The notes beneath the pieces are model-generated. The model was given only the letters and a program-made list of their open reading frames with translations, was not told the origin of the DNA and ran no database searches. Shown piece after piece: positions 1 through 12,395 of a stretch of DNA of 64,000 nucleotides (positions are counted from its first letter, which is position 1; every line of letters starts with the position of its first letter). Location of the stretch: contig NC_058152.1 in the NCBI RefSeq assembly GCF_011075055.1, positions 1,736,001 through 1,800,000 on the forward strand. The letters are read 5' to 3'. Position numbers and translations under genes: made by a program. The DNA is from Mangifera indica (taxonomy: Eukaryota; Streptophyta; Magnoliopsida; Sapindales; Anacardiaceae).

Positions 1-2149
1 AAATATGTATGGTATATACTTGGATAGTGGAGATAATTTTACTCTTGTTTAGTCCCCGTGTAATGGATGACAGTTTCAGGTGTCATGTGAGGCAGGAAGT
101 TGGAAGAGGTGGAGAGGCTTTTTAATTTCCAATATTGAAGATATAGTAACGTGGCAAAATTGGATTTGTGAAGACATAGTGATGTCGGAAACAAGGTACT
201 GTTGAAATTAAGTGGGTTTAGGAGTAAACGTGGAGGGTGGGCCTTATGAAAAGTCGAATGTTTGTTAAAATTCCACAAAATTAGGCCCACCAGAATTCTG
301 CGGCCGAAAGTCAATCGTCAAATGTGTCACAACGGCGACCCAAATGTTTTTTCAAGACATTGATCCGATAAAAGATAATATTTAAAATGATTTTAATTAT
401 TTAATTATTAGATAATATTTTAGGATTATATTTCATCAAACCTGAATTTTGTTTTGGTTTGGTAATGAAGAATGTCTTCCTTTATTGGTAAGAGTTGGGT
501 GTCAGAAAATTTTATTAAAAAAATTCTTTCACTTAAAATATTTTAAATAAAAAATAACTCCACTGTTAATGTCCTTTTCTTGTCCGAAAAATATAATATT
601 TATAGACAAATGAATCCTGATATAACATCCCTAAAAACTATGTCTCAAATCTAACACCCTCCTCACCATATTCTTGATTTCATTGTCATAAGGTCACTCC
701 CGAGATTGAAAAAGATGATAACCCATCGGTCAAAAGTATAAGTTCTCTCGTGCACTTATACCCTAACATTGACCAGTGGTATTAGAATTCAATTGTAACA
801 ATTTGACCTAAAAATTATGAGAGTAACCAATTGATGTAAAATTAATTATAAAAAATATCAAACCAATAATCGATATGAGGCGACGGTTTTGGATTGTTTC
901 ATATTGATTGGGAAAGAGAAGAGGTGTCAGTGTATTAGTGTTAGGAAAAACCTCATCTATAACTATAAGCTACCTTTTGAGTGGGAGATATCCAATAATA
1001 TCTTTCTTAAAATAGAAGCATGTAAAATTATTATATTATACTATTTTTTTCTAAATCCATATTTATTTATAATTCATTTTCTTCAAAGTTTTTACGTTTT
1101 GAAAATTAGAAAAAATTATATATAATAAAATAATTAATAATAATATATTAATATCTGATTAGATGATTTTAAATTATGAATAAAATAATAATCAATTTTC
1201 AAACTTCTTTTCTTGTTGGAATAAGTAAAATTTGAAAACAAATCAATACCTACCTATGTTGATATTCTTGATTTCTTTGTCATTAGGTCACTCTTGGAAT
1301 TACTCTTATCCATTGTATACTTTTTGAGTAATGAGAAATCTTATCTAAATCAAATTATCATATTAAGTGAGAATCAATCATTTTGAGTAGAATAAATTTT
1401 AAATTTAATGATCAATTTTATAATTATTAAATTATAAAACTTAAACCCATATATATATTTTTTTATATACGAAGTTTACTTAACGAGGGTTAACCATTAT
1501 ATATTTGCAGCTCAGTCAATTCATATAAATTAAGTGGTCCAAATATCCATATCACTGAGTATGAATTTAATAATAGATTAATATAAACATAAAGGGGAAT
1601 ACCGATTTGTACATTTTTAATTATTTGTTGAATTTTCAATAGAATGTGAACAGGTCAAGATCTTTTATCTGTACAAGCAAGGACCGCTCCGTGCTAGCAA
1701 AGGACAGATTAGATTTAATTGAAGAGGTTAATAAAGATAAGAATCCTAAGCAAATTTTGGGTTGGCCACCTTTGATAGGAAGGTCAAACGTTTGGAACTG
1801 GCAGTGGTAGGCGTCGCCTTCAATTTCGTCAACTTGTTTGTTTTAATTTGTTCGCTTTAATAGTCCATGATGTATATATCTTACCTTCCTTCCTTCCTTC
1901 CATTTGCGTATTAACAATGGTATTAAAAGGTTTAAGATACAGTCTATAAAACTCTTCTTTGACTAGACTTGTAGACATAACACTTAAGAAGTAGTTAATC
2001 ACAAGTCATTTGGTTAGCAAAACCAAATATTTTACATATCTATACATAAATTATAAAATATTAAATTAAATTTTTTATAGTTATAAGAAAATCTGAAAAG
2101 CCATACAATTTGAATCCGTAAATCTATCCAGATTGCCTCTCGATGTGAT

Positions 2150-2480
2150 TAGTCTTTCGTTTCAAAAATTTTTTTGAATGATAACTTTCAATGGGAGAAG
2201 TTATATTACATGCGATTTTAGGGTAGAGACATACCTAATATATAATAGGTTAATTGACTCTCCTATAAAAGTCCAATAACCCTTAAAGTTCACACTAATG
2301 TTATCCACTTAGATTATAACTCATTTAAGTGTATTGAATTTATATTTATTGATTATTCAAACTCGTCTATAAACTGTAATTAACTATTCAATTAGCTAGT
2401 TTTATTAAATCAAATTCATAATTAATATTAAACCATATTAGAAAATTTTCTAACAAAAAAAGCTCTACTGGGTAGTTAAC
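2150..2480. repeat. Dispersed AT-rich repeat, copy 1
   Basis: This segment aligns by eye with 15440-15800. Shared landmarks in the same order are ACATACCTAATATATAATAG-like text, a run of ...AATAACCC..., TTTATATTTATTGATTA-like text and a closing TTTTATTAAAYCAAA. Similarity is only about two thirds, so this is an old repeat, probably of transposon origin. No coding capacity is seen. Confidence 0.4.
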
Positions 2481-2596
2481 TACTTAGTATTTGCTAGGGT
2501 ATCTTCCTATTATATTTCATGTCCATAAGGGAAAACTATCATTTTATACCAAATGAGAATTGTGCAATTATCATGTTTTTGTAAAATTAGAATATG

Positions 2597-2640
2597 AATA
2601 AATAAATAAATAAATAAATAAATATATATATATATATATT
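2597..2640. repeat. (AATA)n/(TA)n microsatellite
   Basis: A compound simple repeat: about seven AATA units run directly into about nine TA units. Confidence 0.9.
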
Positions 2641-5466
2641 TAAACTTATATGAATAAATATAATTTTTTTTTTCATATTTACTTCTTACTTATACAAATT
2701 TATACGCCCACTAAATTATTTTCATTCATTATCCTATATAGAGTAAATGGATATGGAATTATTCAGTTAAATCTAATTATCATTATTAATAATTTTGGCT
2801 TGACCTAATCTCTTGTGCTTCTCATTCGTGTGGCTAGGAAAGTCCACATCGAGCAGAGTTTTCACATTATCCTGAGTCTTGACAATAAATCATATTTGAA
2901 ATGCACGAATAAATGGCGAGCTGCACACGAATTCGGCCTTTATTTTTTGACTATAAGAATTCAAGTTTCTGCCTTTCTGGTACAGTTAATAGAACCTCTA
3001 GTCTCCCAGGCCGAGGTTCATGTGGTGGACAATATGGGGTCAACCTTTTATTTGCTTATTCATGCTGGCAGCTTGCCTCCTCAACCCAGCTCATTTATTA
3101 ATATTCTTCTACAGTTATTTTGATATTACTGTTTAAACTTTAATACGTTCATAATCAAACACAAGAATCCAAAAATAATAATAATAACAGTAAACCCAAT
3201 ATTCATGCGTTAGATTTCTTTGCGAGTTCAGATTTGAATCTACAGTCAAAAGAAGAGTACAACATATTCAGGTATACCATCATACAAGCTATCTGTCACT
3301 GGCTTAACTGTTTGATTAGCCAACTGGACATATCCGATGTTGCCTTCTCAAATGCCAGTTTTACATGCGCTCATATAATGATTTAGAATAATTGGTTTTG
3401 TCATGTCTTGGAGTGATTAGGAAAGCGACTCAAACTCTCAACTAGTTTATACAAGGATGATATAATTCATTTTCAATATTACCCTTTGTCTACTGTGCAC
3501 AACCTGTGGCTGAATCGTCCCTAACTACTAACAGTACACATACAAAACTAACAACCACACATACTCACTCATTAAAACACTCATGCACTCTTTTCGCCTA
3601 AGTCCTTGTCACCTTCATCTACCTTGACGGTGACCCTAACCCTCCAGGAAAGCTGATCTACAAACGTAAGTGAAAAAAAAAAGCCCATTGTAGAACAAGT
3701 TAATTTGTGACTGTGGACAATTCTACATGCATGTTTGCAGCCTGGCCCATGTGTCCTAACTTAAATTTGGAAATTTAAAGAATATAACTTGGGATTGGAG
3801 CAAGGCAAATGGTTGACTGAGGTGAGATGCCCAACACAAGAAAGGAGGTTGGCCGAATGACCATGTCTCAAAAAAGGAAAGACAATACCATGCAAAAGAT
3901 GATTTTGTTTCCTTGGATCCCCACCTATCTTGTGAAGCGCTTCTTTGCATCGACCTTTTTCTTGAGTAGTCTACTCTCTTCTAGCTCCATCAACCCATAT
4001 ATAATCTTTATTCTAAACACAAAAGCTTTGCTCTTTTGCAAGCTTTTATTTACATACAATAATCAATATTAAGCTAAAAATAGAGAAAACGACACTTGCT
4101 TTTCATCTTCTTTCGACTATTTAACTATCTTTTCTGTTGCAAGCGAAAGAGACCATGGAATCACTCAGTCAGGTGCCTTCCCATAGGTTAAAATTTTTAA
4201 GTCATTGAGTTCCTTCCCATCCCTTTTGCTTTACTTACCTTTTACTATTTTCGTAAAAGCAATAAATTTTTACCCATCTGTAGATGTACATAAACTTAAT
4301 GCATGGGAGCCTCCAGTTCTTCATGTCTCATCTTGGCGCTCCTTTTTCAAAATCAATCTATCAAGAACAATGTCCCCATACTGTAATCATCTTCTAATAA
4401 TTATCCAGAAATGAAGAGATAAGGTCAAATGGAAACAGTGAGCTTGATTTTCTGTAATAAAAAGGCAGATATATCAGGGTTTTTTTAGTTCTTCATCCTG
4501 AACTTGCAATGTTCATCGATGGTTTTTATATATTCAACGTGGCAGACATTGTCAGATGAACAGATGAAGGTCGGAAAAGAAGATGAAACTGGGATTTGTA
4601 TCAATATGTTTTCTAGGGAAACCAACCGGGCGAAATCTGTACATCCAAATTTTCAGATATGAACTTGCTCAGGATTTTATTAACTGGGATATATATATAT
4701 TATTGAAGAATCTGGCAGTGCAGGTTGGATCCCCTGGATTATAATCATCATTAGTCTCCAATATTTTTATTTTTCAGAAACTCTGCCAATTATAGGTGAA
4801 TAATGATATAATTACGAGGTATATTAAATTAATATAATATAATAAATATATTATATAATATCATATATATTTTATAATATAATATATATTATTGATATGA
4901 ATTAATATATATTTAAAAAAAAATGATGATACAATAAAAATGTATATGAAAAATTTTAAAATTTTGAATATATTCAAATTTTTTTAAATAATAATATGTT
5001 AATTAAATTTTTTATTTTATTTTTTAATAGATATATTTTATTATACGATATAATATATAATACAAAAAATTAAAATTTTAATATATTATATTATGTACGA
5101 TTTAACTATCATGTATGTGGTAGAGGAAACTTCCCTTTAACTTAAAAGTTTCTCAAGACGAATTTGCCTACAGACTAACTATGAGGACTCCTGGCTACAA
5201 GTCTAACTATATTCCTGTCCAAAATAGTTTTGTTAATGTCAAAACTGGTTGGAGTGGCAAAGGAGGTACTAAATATGAAAACAATTTACATGCAGAACTA
5301 ATTACAAATTAAAATACTGAACATCTTATGGTCCTGGCTTGATAAATAGCTCGCTTTCTTCCTCTGTAAATATAAAAAATGGGCAGGGAGAAAAATCTGG
5401 GACTTGAACTGTAGGAAGTAATAAAGGAAATTTGAAAAAATAATTCATTTATTTCGTCACACCGCC

Positions 5467-5474
5467 TATATAAA
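5467..5474 (+). promoter_or_regulatory. TATA box of the OVATE gene
   Basis: TATATAAA stands 70 bases before the start codon at 5544, a normal distance for a plant core promoter with a short leader. No ATG lies between the box and the start codon. Confidence 0.6.
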
Positions 5475-5543
5475 TCCTACTTTTTCTCACTTGAAGACAG
5501 TTTTAGTCTTGAAGGTGAGCTGCTTTCCCTTCAAGACAGAATA

Positions 5544-6617
5544 ATGGCTAAGGGTTTCAAGCTCCGAATGTCCCGATTCATCGCAACCTTCAGTTCTTGC
5601 CGTTCTAAAGACCCCTCCACTCTCCCGTCAAATCCTGTCCCTTCAGTCCTCCGCTTCTCTTTGGCCAGCCCTCCAAAACACACCGCCAAAACACTTCACA
5701 CCTCTTTTAAACGCCACGTTTCCTCCGCGATCACGTGCATAGCATGCGGCTGCACCTCAAGATCCACCTCTAAGAACCTCGCTTTAACCGACCACTGTAA
5801 GTCTCCACTCGGGCCAGAGTTCCACTGGGAAAAAGAAGATAATTTTCATGTGGTGGCCAAAGTTTTTGATGAAACCCCTCGCCAGAAAATCTACAACTCC
5901 TCGGCTTCAGCCTCCAGTCGGACGTCATGCGATGACGAGGTTTTGATGCCTCCTCCTCCGCCTCCAAACACCGAGAAGAAAAAGCGACGTGTTAGAAGGA
6001 AAAAAAGGACACCACCAAAGACCCGCATCAGCACATCTTCAGCTGAGACTGAGTTATTTAGCAGTGAAGATTATGATGACGTCGAGTATGTACACAACGA
6101 AGAAACTGAAACTTTAGTTTCCTCTTCTAGAAGTTTATCCACTGATTATTCTTCTTCAGAGTTTTATCCCAAACTTGAAACCATTCGAGAAATACCCCTT
6201 TCTAGAAGCACCCGGAAGAAGAACAGGATCAAGAAGGTAAAACGGTCTGCAGCTTTGAAGAAATCCCAAGTGATCACAAAAAGAATTGATTTTTCTTCGC
6301 CAGAGGTTGAATCTCCAGCGAGGTTGTCGATGTTTCTACAAAGGCTGATTCCTTGTACTGTAGATGGGAAAGTGAGAGAGAGCTTTGCTGTTGTGAAGAA
6401 ATCTGAGGATCCTTACGAGGATTTCAAAGGATCCATGTTGGAGATGATTTTGGAGAAGCAAATGTTTGAAGAGCATGAGTTGGAAGAACTCTTGCATTGC
6501 TTTTTGTCTTTGAATTCCAGGCAGCATCATAGGGTCATTGTGGAGGCTTTCACTGAGATATGGGAGGCCATGTTTTACCGTAGCTCCGGTAGTTTCAGAA
6601 TTTCTAGGGGTCTTTGA
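5544..6617 (+). CDS. OFP: OVATE family protein (OFP)
   Basis: An intronless frame of 357 codons. OFPs are plant transcriptional repressors that bind KNOX and BELL homeodomain proteins and microtubule-linked TRM proteins and influence organ shape and secondary walls. The diagnostic C-terminal OVATE domain is clear at about residues 288-343, running from SEDPYEDFKGSMLEMI through LEELLHCFLSLN to VIVEAFTEIWEAMF. The N-terminus (MAKGFKLRMSRFI, then SCRSKDPSTLP) resembles the OFP7/OFP8 type. The middle is low complexity, with proline runs, basic KKKRRVRRKKR-like clusters likely to act in nuclear import, and serine-rich acidic stretches. Length and lack of introns fit the family. The start is the first ATG after a TATA box. 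The family is certain; the subgroup is an inference. Confidence 0.93.
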   Translation: MAKGFKLRMSRFIATFSSCRSKDPSTLPSNPVPSVLRFSLASPPKHTAKTLHTSFKRHVSSAITCIACGCTSRSTSKNLALTDHCKSPLGPEFHWEKEDNFHVVAKVFDETPRQKIYNSSASASSRTSCDDEVLMPPPPPPNTEKKKRRVRRKKRTPPKTRISTSSAETELFSSEDYDDVEYVHNEETETLVSSSRSLSTDYSSSEFYPKLETIREIPLSRSTRKKNRIKKVKRSAALKKSQVITKRIDFSSPEVESPARLSMFLQRLIPCTVDGKVRESFAVVKKSEDPYEDFKGSMLEMILEKQMFEEHELEELLHCFLSLNSRQHHRVIVEAFTEIWEAMFYRSSGSFRISRGL

Positions 6618-8465
6618 AATAAATCAGCAGATAAACAAAGCAAGAACCTCTTTGGTTTATGTTAACTGTCTTAGTTAACCCTATATTTAAGATATCAATG
6701 TAGTTCAATTGTAAGGTTTATATGTACCCATTGTTCTTCTATGAGATGAACATATAACTATCAGTGAATTGTAAGTTTTACTGCTTGTACAGCCTCTGCG
6801 TCTCCAGTTTATGCAACAGTATACCTCTTGCACACCACTGGACTAACATTGGAAATTATACAAAAAAGAAGAACGAGAAGAAAGAAAGAAACTTAACTGA
6901 TGACCTTCTTCTCAATCTAAGAAATTGATTGATAGAATACAAGATGCCCTTCTTCTCAATTTATTTACTTTGACCATATTAATTGTTTGACTATATTTTT
7001 TTCTCTTTTGGACATGTACTGTGGGACTTTATGTTCTTGGGTTGTATTTAATCAGAAATTAATCAAAGTCATTTGACCAAATAGCAATCATAATCAACAT
7101 AATCATTTCTGTTGATAATGCTTATATTTGACTTGACAAACACAAAATCTCAAGAACTCTAGCTACATTATTTGTGCTCTCTCCCGCATGCATATTCTCC
7201 ATAATTGTGCTAGTTTCTGGGATTTTCTTTGTCCATCCCAATTGTCTTGCATGTTCTTTCCTTTTCCTCATCCTTTTACGCTTTCTTTGCATGCTTATCA
7301 TTGGCCGACTTGCAGGCTTTTATGTTGATTAAATAAGCTCAGCGTGGAACAAAATGGACCCGTTTAAACTTGCCTGGATCTGTTGATGGGCCATTGCTAA
7401 CGAAGAAGAAGCAAGCAGTCATATACTTTTTTTAGGATAAGTAATATTATGTATATTTATTTTTAATACATAAATAAATTTATATTTAATAAATAATAAA
7501 TATTATTTTATTTTTAATTTAAAATTATTAATTACTTTATGTATTAGATTCTCATAGTTGTATTGTTTATGAGACACCGTCCTTGGCTTGACAGGCGCTA
7601 ATCAGTTACACGTGGAGTGCTTTGAATTATAGAACCCTTCATCATTAAAACTCACCCACGATTACAGGGCATGAGAGGAGAGGAAGATTGCCCTCCTCCC
7701 CGTTTTGCCCGGTGATTATTCCTGTCCACTGGAATCTATCCATTCTGGGGCCACATGTTTACACTTTGTTTGGAGCTTATAAACCCTTCACTGTAAACAT
7801 ATTTAGTGACTTTTAATTTGAATTTGATCTACATGTAACATATTCATAGTCTTAATAGCAAGGCTCCATTCTTTGAAATTTGTAAGCTTTATAGGTTGAC
7901 AAAGATGCCAATGTTACTGAACTGTTAGCTTTGAAAATCGCTTTAATGATTTGTAAATTTGAAAGTTGAATGTTCTATTGCCAAATCCAAATGGGTGCTT
8001 ATAAAACCAGGTAAGACAATGTTTTTTTACTTGATTTTGCATCAGGCAGCAGCTAGAGTCTTTGGGTATGTACAAATACTTAAAACGTCCTTCAGCAATG
8101 GCTGCTACCCTCGTATATATACATGATTCCCACCACAGAAGCAGTCACAAGCTTGAGTTTTTTCTGTTGCAGAATACCTATGGCTGTCTGTGAAAGAGAG
8201 AGAGCTCATGGATACTGTTACCAAAGGTTAAATTTCGTGAATAACACGGCAAAATCCAAAAGACAAATTTTTACCCTATTGCAAAGAGAATTACATCTTT
8301 TAAGTGAAAGTAGAAATATTTCCTTGGGCTTTGCTGAAACACGGTATCAGAGATTCTTTACCCGCCTTGTGAAACTGACTTAAAGGGCACAGAGAGCACC
8401 CTTTCCCATGAAAACGACAGCTTTTTTTGGATACAGAGATTAGATCTTTCGAATTCTGCATACCT

Positions 8466-8886
8466 GGATCCCTTGTCTTCTATAGCCTATGCTCGCTAAT
8501 ATTGTCTTATCTCTTCATCAGGATTTTATTTGTCAGTCATAGATACTGATCTTACCCAGACCTATGGTTGGATCTTAGCCGCATTAGCTCAAACTTGAAA
8601 CACTCCATTTGATTTAATTTAGTTTAAAACTAAATTGAATTTGAATGGGAAGATTAACTTATTTTAAAATCAAATTAAACTTAAATTAAAAAAAAATTAG
8701 TTTAATTTAGTTTACAAATTGAATATATAACTCAATTCCATTGAAATTTGGTTTATAACTCAATTATTAAAACAATAGTTTTTTTTACCTATTATTAGAA
8801 AAAACAACTTCGCTAGCGGATCCCTTTTATTCTATAGCCAAAGCTCGCTAATAGTGTCTTATCTCATCATCAGGATTTCATTTGTC
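8466..8886. repeat. Ungapped 69-bp direct duplication
   Basis: Positions 8466-8534 and 8818-8886 both begin GGATCCCTT and end ATTTGTC. By hand count 62 of 69 positions are identical with no gaps. The spacer is AT-rich, repetitive and unlike either copy. The origin is unknown: flanks of an insertion, a duplicated noncoding element, or repeat termini are all possible. Confidence 0.75.
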
Positions 8887-10849
8887 GATATGGAGCTTTC
8901 ACAGAACCCCGCAACCCAAAAAAAATCCATGTAAACTTATGGATTTTTATTCAGATTAGGCCTTGGGATTATGAAGGGACTTTGGGCTTAAACTTCAACG
9001 CCAATCTTTGTTCTTATTTGCCTTGCATTTTCCTTTTCCCTCAGATATGCCTGTGAAAGGAGGATATATTGTCTACATAAATGTATGTTTATCACTTCTC
9101 CAAGATTTTCTTCATCTGGGAGGATTTTGTTATTGGACCAAAAGAAGAAATATCTTTTTGCATATTGCAGATGATTGTTTGGCGATTCAGATATTTCCTC
9201 TATCTCAAAGAGCTGATGATGAGGCAAAGGAATCGTACCCAGCTTGTGTATTTTATTTCACCTGATTTGTTGTTATGTCACATATATGCATGTGAACTTG
9301 CAGAACTTGAGCATGTTTTCAGAAAAATGGCAAACAAGAGAGAAATGCCCCACTCTCTTGCTTCATTAGTCTTCAGGATTCCTTACTATTAATGTGATTT
9401 TGAAGATTGCATTCTAGATTTCGATCTGGGATATAGAAATAGCATAAAACTATGGCTTTAAGCAGGTCCACCAAGGTTTTCATTTAGATATTGCTTCCTT
9501 GATTGAATTGAAAATTTCTACTCTAAGTGGGATGTGTTCCAACTTTCAACTCTATTCTGAAATTCGTTTTTTTTTTTTATGTTTGATGATTCTAGGCTCT
9601 TCGTTCCGGTGAAAAAAATATAATTTAGATCAGTAGACTTGTGAGCTTGTTCTGTGACGTGGGATTTAAATCTTATTTCTTTTGGAATCCGAACATACCA
9701 TTACGTTCTACAGTCTTAACATTCATATAGGTTAGTTGTGTATTAGCCCAGACATATAATTACAACTAAGAGATATAAAAATGGTTTTGATATAAAATGA
9801 TATCAATTTCAAGAGAATCATATTTTAAAATCTAGTTATTGAGATTAAAAAATATAAAATTATATAAACCCATTCCAAAAACTTATATAACTGTATAAAC
9901 TTTACACTAAAAATTCATACTTCTTAAAATGAGATATAAGTTTTATATCTTACTCTTGCTTTCCAACAATTTGGTACTGTACTCACCCTGAGGTGATGGT
10001 CTACACAGCAAAGTTTTGAATATTGAGCCCAGTTCTGCAATCAGTAGTACTCTGCTTAAGCTGAGGCATGTCCCGTGCGTTGAATTTGTAATGGAGAAAG
10101 CTGGAACATGAAACTATTTCTACAGTTTGGTACTTCACTTAATTAAACCGAGGCTATTGTTACAGTCTACTCAGCTGAATTTGGAATCTTGTACTTGGTT
10201 TTGATTTTTGGTAGCTCCCTTAAAATCTGAATTCGGAATCGATAAAGCACTTACTCTGTTATGTATTATTTCATCTTGACGTTTGCAAGATTTTGTTTGT
10301 GGCCTTTCTCAAATGAAGACATTGAATTGAAGGGCCCAAGAATCTGCTAACAATGAATTTTTTTTTCCTTTTACATTATAAGATTTGGTCCCATGAGAAC
10401 TCAAGTGCTAAGCCTGATACTCATCTCAGTTTATGTAAGATGAAATTTACTTTGTTTCTAATATTCTCTCTTTAAGGAAAGAGTTAAAGGCCATATGAGC
10501 GGCCTTATTTGTGGGGTCTATGTTAAGTGGACTTTGTAGTCAAAAAGTCTATTTGTGTTTTAAATATTTGGACAATTCATTTTGATTTAGTTTAGAAAAA
10601 TTTTTAAATCAAAATGAAAATAAAAAAAAGAGTTTAACAAAATCTCAAATCAAATTGAATAATTTTGTGCTTTGAACCAAATCAAACAAAAATTTATGAC
10701 TTAGTCCGATTTAGTTTACGGTTATCGATCACATTTTCAATACCTTATCCTTTTATATATTAGTAAAATTTCTTAAATTTTAGTTATTTTTAATATCAAT
10801 ATTATTTCAAGCTCGACATACTAAGAAATGTGAGTATGCATTTTTGTCT

Positions 10850-11375
10850 ATATAATTAAATAAATTATTAATTATGACTAAGAAAAGTGAAGTACCCGTC
10901 AATGTATATGAAAAATTTTGAATCTTGATCAACAAAGTGAATATGCATGGATATGGGAAGACCACATTCTACGATTATGTGTTCTTGAAAGAAATTTCCT
11001 AAAAATGATTTTGTTATACTTGTATACAATGTGGATGCTATAATGATTATTGATCGTGATATTAAAAAGATTGAATGTCTCAAAGATGAGCTTAGTCCTT
11101 TTTTATGAAGGAGTTGAGACCAAAGATTTCTGGTGATAGAAAGAATAGAAAATGGTTATCCCAAATAGGATGCATTGTTGTATTTGTATTCATGTTATTT
11201 TTTCAAGATATTGTTAGTGACTTTAATATATTATAGTAAAGTTTTCAGTTGAAAACTTTGTAAGATATAGTAAAATATTATTCTTTCGTAAATCTTTTAT
11301 CTCTACATTAAAGAGGTTTTTTCACGTTAGTTTAATTTTATTGTGTTAAAGTTTGTAATCTTTAGTTGCGAAATG
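10850..11375 (+). mobile_element. Decayed Ty1/Copia reverse transcriptase fragment
   Basis: Translated on the + strand with frame changes, this reads as the end of a Copia reverse transcriptase. A segment around VYNVDAIMIIDRDIKKIE corresponds to the usual YVDDM...I..LK region with the catalytic YVDD lost. It is followed by LKDELS, and then by GDRKNRK.WLSQ-like text matching the conserved region after the RT domain. Stops and frame breaks are plentiful. Sequence after 11150 may include long-terminal-repeat material, but no second LTR was found. It is an inert relic. Confidence 0.55.
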
Positions 11376-12395
11376 GCCGGCCGACAATTAAGTGCCCTTC
11401 TTCAACTAAAACAATGGATGCTCTCATTGTTTTACCATTGGGATAAACAAGGCAAGACATTTTTAATGACATGATTTCAATATTCTATAGAAGGTAATCT
11501 ATTCATATTCAAACTTGACTTATTTGATTTGAATTTTAACAGTTTGGATTGAATCTACACTTATTTCCAATTTTATGGGGTTCACCAACAATGAAGTAGT
11601 GAATAAGTATCAGTATCAAAAGGAAGAGACGATTACGACTTCACTACAAAAACGCATAAAGAATTTCATCAAAGCCCGGATAGTGGGCCTTGCAATTATT
11701 TGCAGAAGTTATTGGCTGAACCATTGAGCTTGGAAGGTAAAGACAATCTTTCTCAGTGTTCCTGCAGATTTCATGGGTATGGTGGGAGGGGACCAACCTG
11801 GTTTTAGTGGAGACTTTAATGAGCCAGTTAGTAGTACTAGCAAGCTATAACTGTTTCCATTAATGCCTCGACAGTTCCATAAAATTTAACCGCAAGTTAT
11901 GATCTAGATAGATAGTAGATTTATTGGATCTTTTACAAAGTCTATTAATATACTATATATTAGTTAGATCTCTTTTTGAAACTAAATAGTGTAACTTTTT
12001 TTTATTGAAAGTTGTCATTTATAAAGGTTTCAAGAGTGAAAGAGTAATCATTCTGGTACAACTAATTTTGATAACATTATGAAATCACAATTTTATAAAT
12101 TCAGATTACATGATGTTCCAGATATTTTTATAATCCTAAAGCTTAATTTAGTATTTTATACTCTTTACATAGATCCGATTGAATGTATGCTATTGTTCAG
12201 TCCATGTAAATCGAATCTTACAGTGACTTCTCTTTAATTCTGTTCACACAATATACTTTATGACCCACAGTGTCACTGACTCTAGTGAATTATGCAGTCT
12301 TAGAGAAATCTATAACAGAAATATCTTCAAGTTTGCTTTGATGAACAAGATAAAAGTGCTTAGCTATGACTGATACAGAGTAAGGAACATATTAG

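Larger units (their letters stand above)
1..5466. other. Gene-free AT-rich flank
   Basis: No reading frame here has the length, composition or family signature of a plant gene. A segment of about 40 bp near 669-710 recurs at 1260-1301 with roughly 80 percent identity (both contain GTCAT.AGGTCACTC), which suggests a decayed repeat. Other recognisable items are the dispersed repeat at 2150-2480 and the microsatellite at 2597-2640. The last few hundred bases are the promoter of the OVATE gene. Confidence 0.6.
6618..12395. other. Long intergenic region with repeats
   Basis: About 5.8 kb without a credible gene. It holds the 3' flank of the OVATE gene, a partial copy of the palindromic MITE family near 7437-7545, a duplicated 69-bp segment (8466-8534 and 8818-8886), AT-rich imperfect repeats around 8585-8780 and 10560-10740, and a degenerate Copia fragment at about 10850-11375. 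Short open frames at 8123-8383 and 9008-9392 show no family resemblance. They could belong to a noncoding transcript, but nothing in the sequence proves one. Confidence 0.5.

Noticed and set aside
2815..3123. 102-residue + strand frame
   Set aside because: No recognisable family, atypical composition and no flanking gene signals.
5544..6617. Antisense frames within the OVATE gene (5770-5967 and 6336-6530)
   Set aside because: Short, no domain, wholly inside a certain coding exon.
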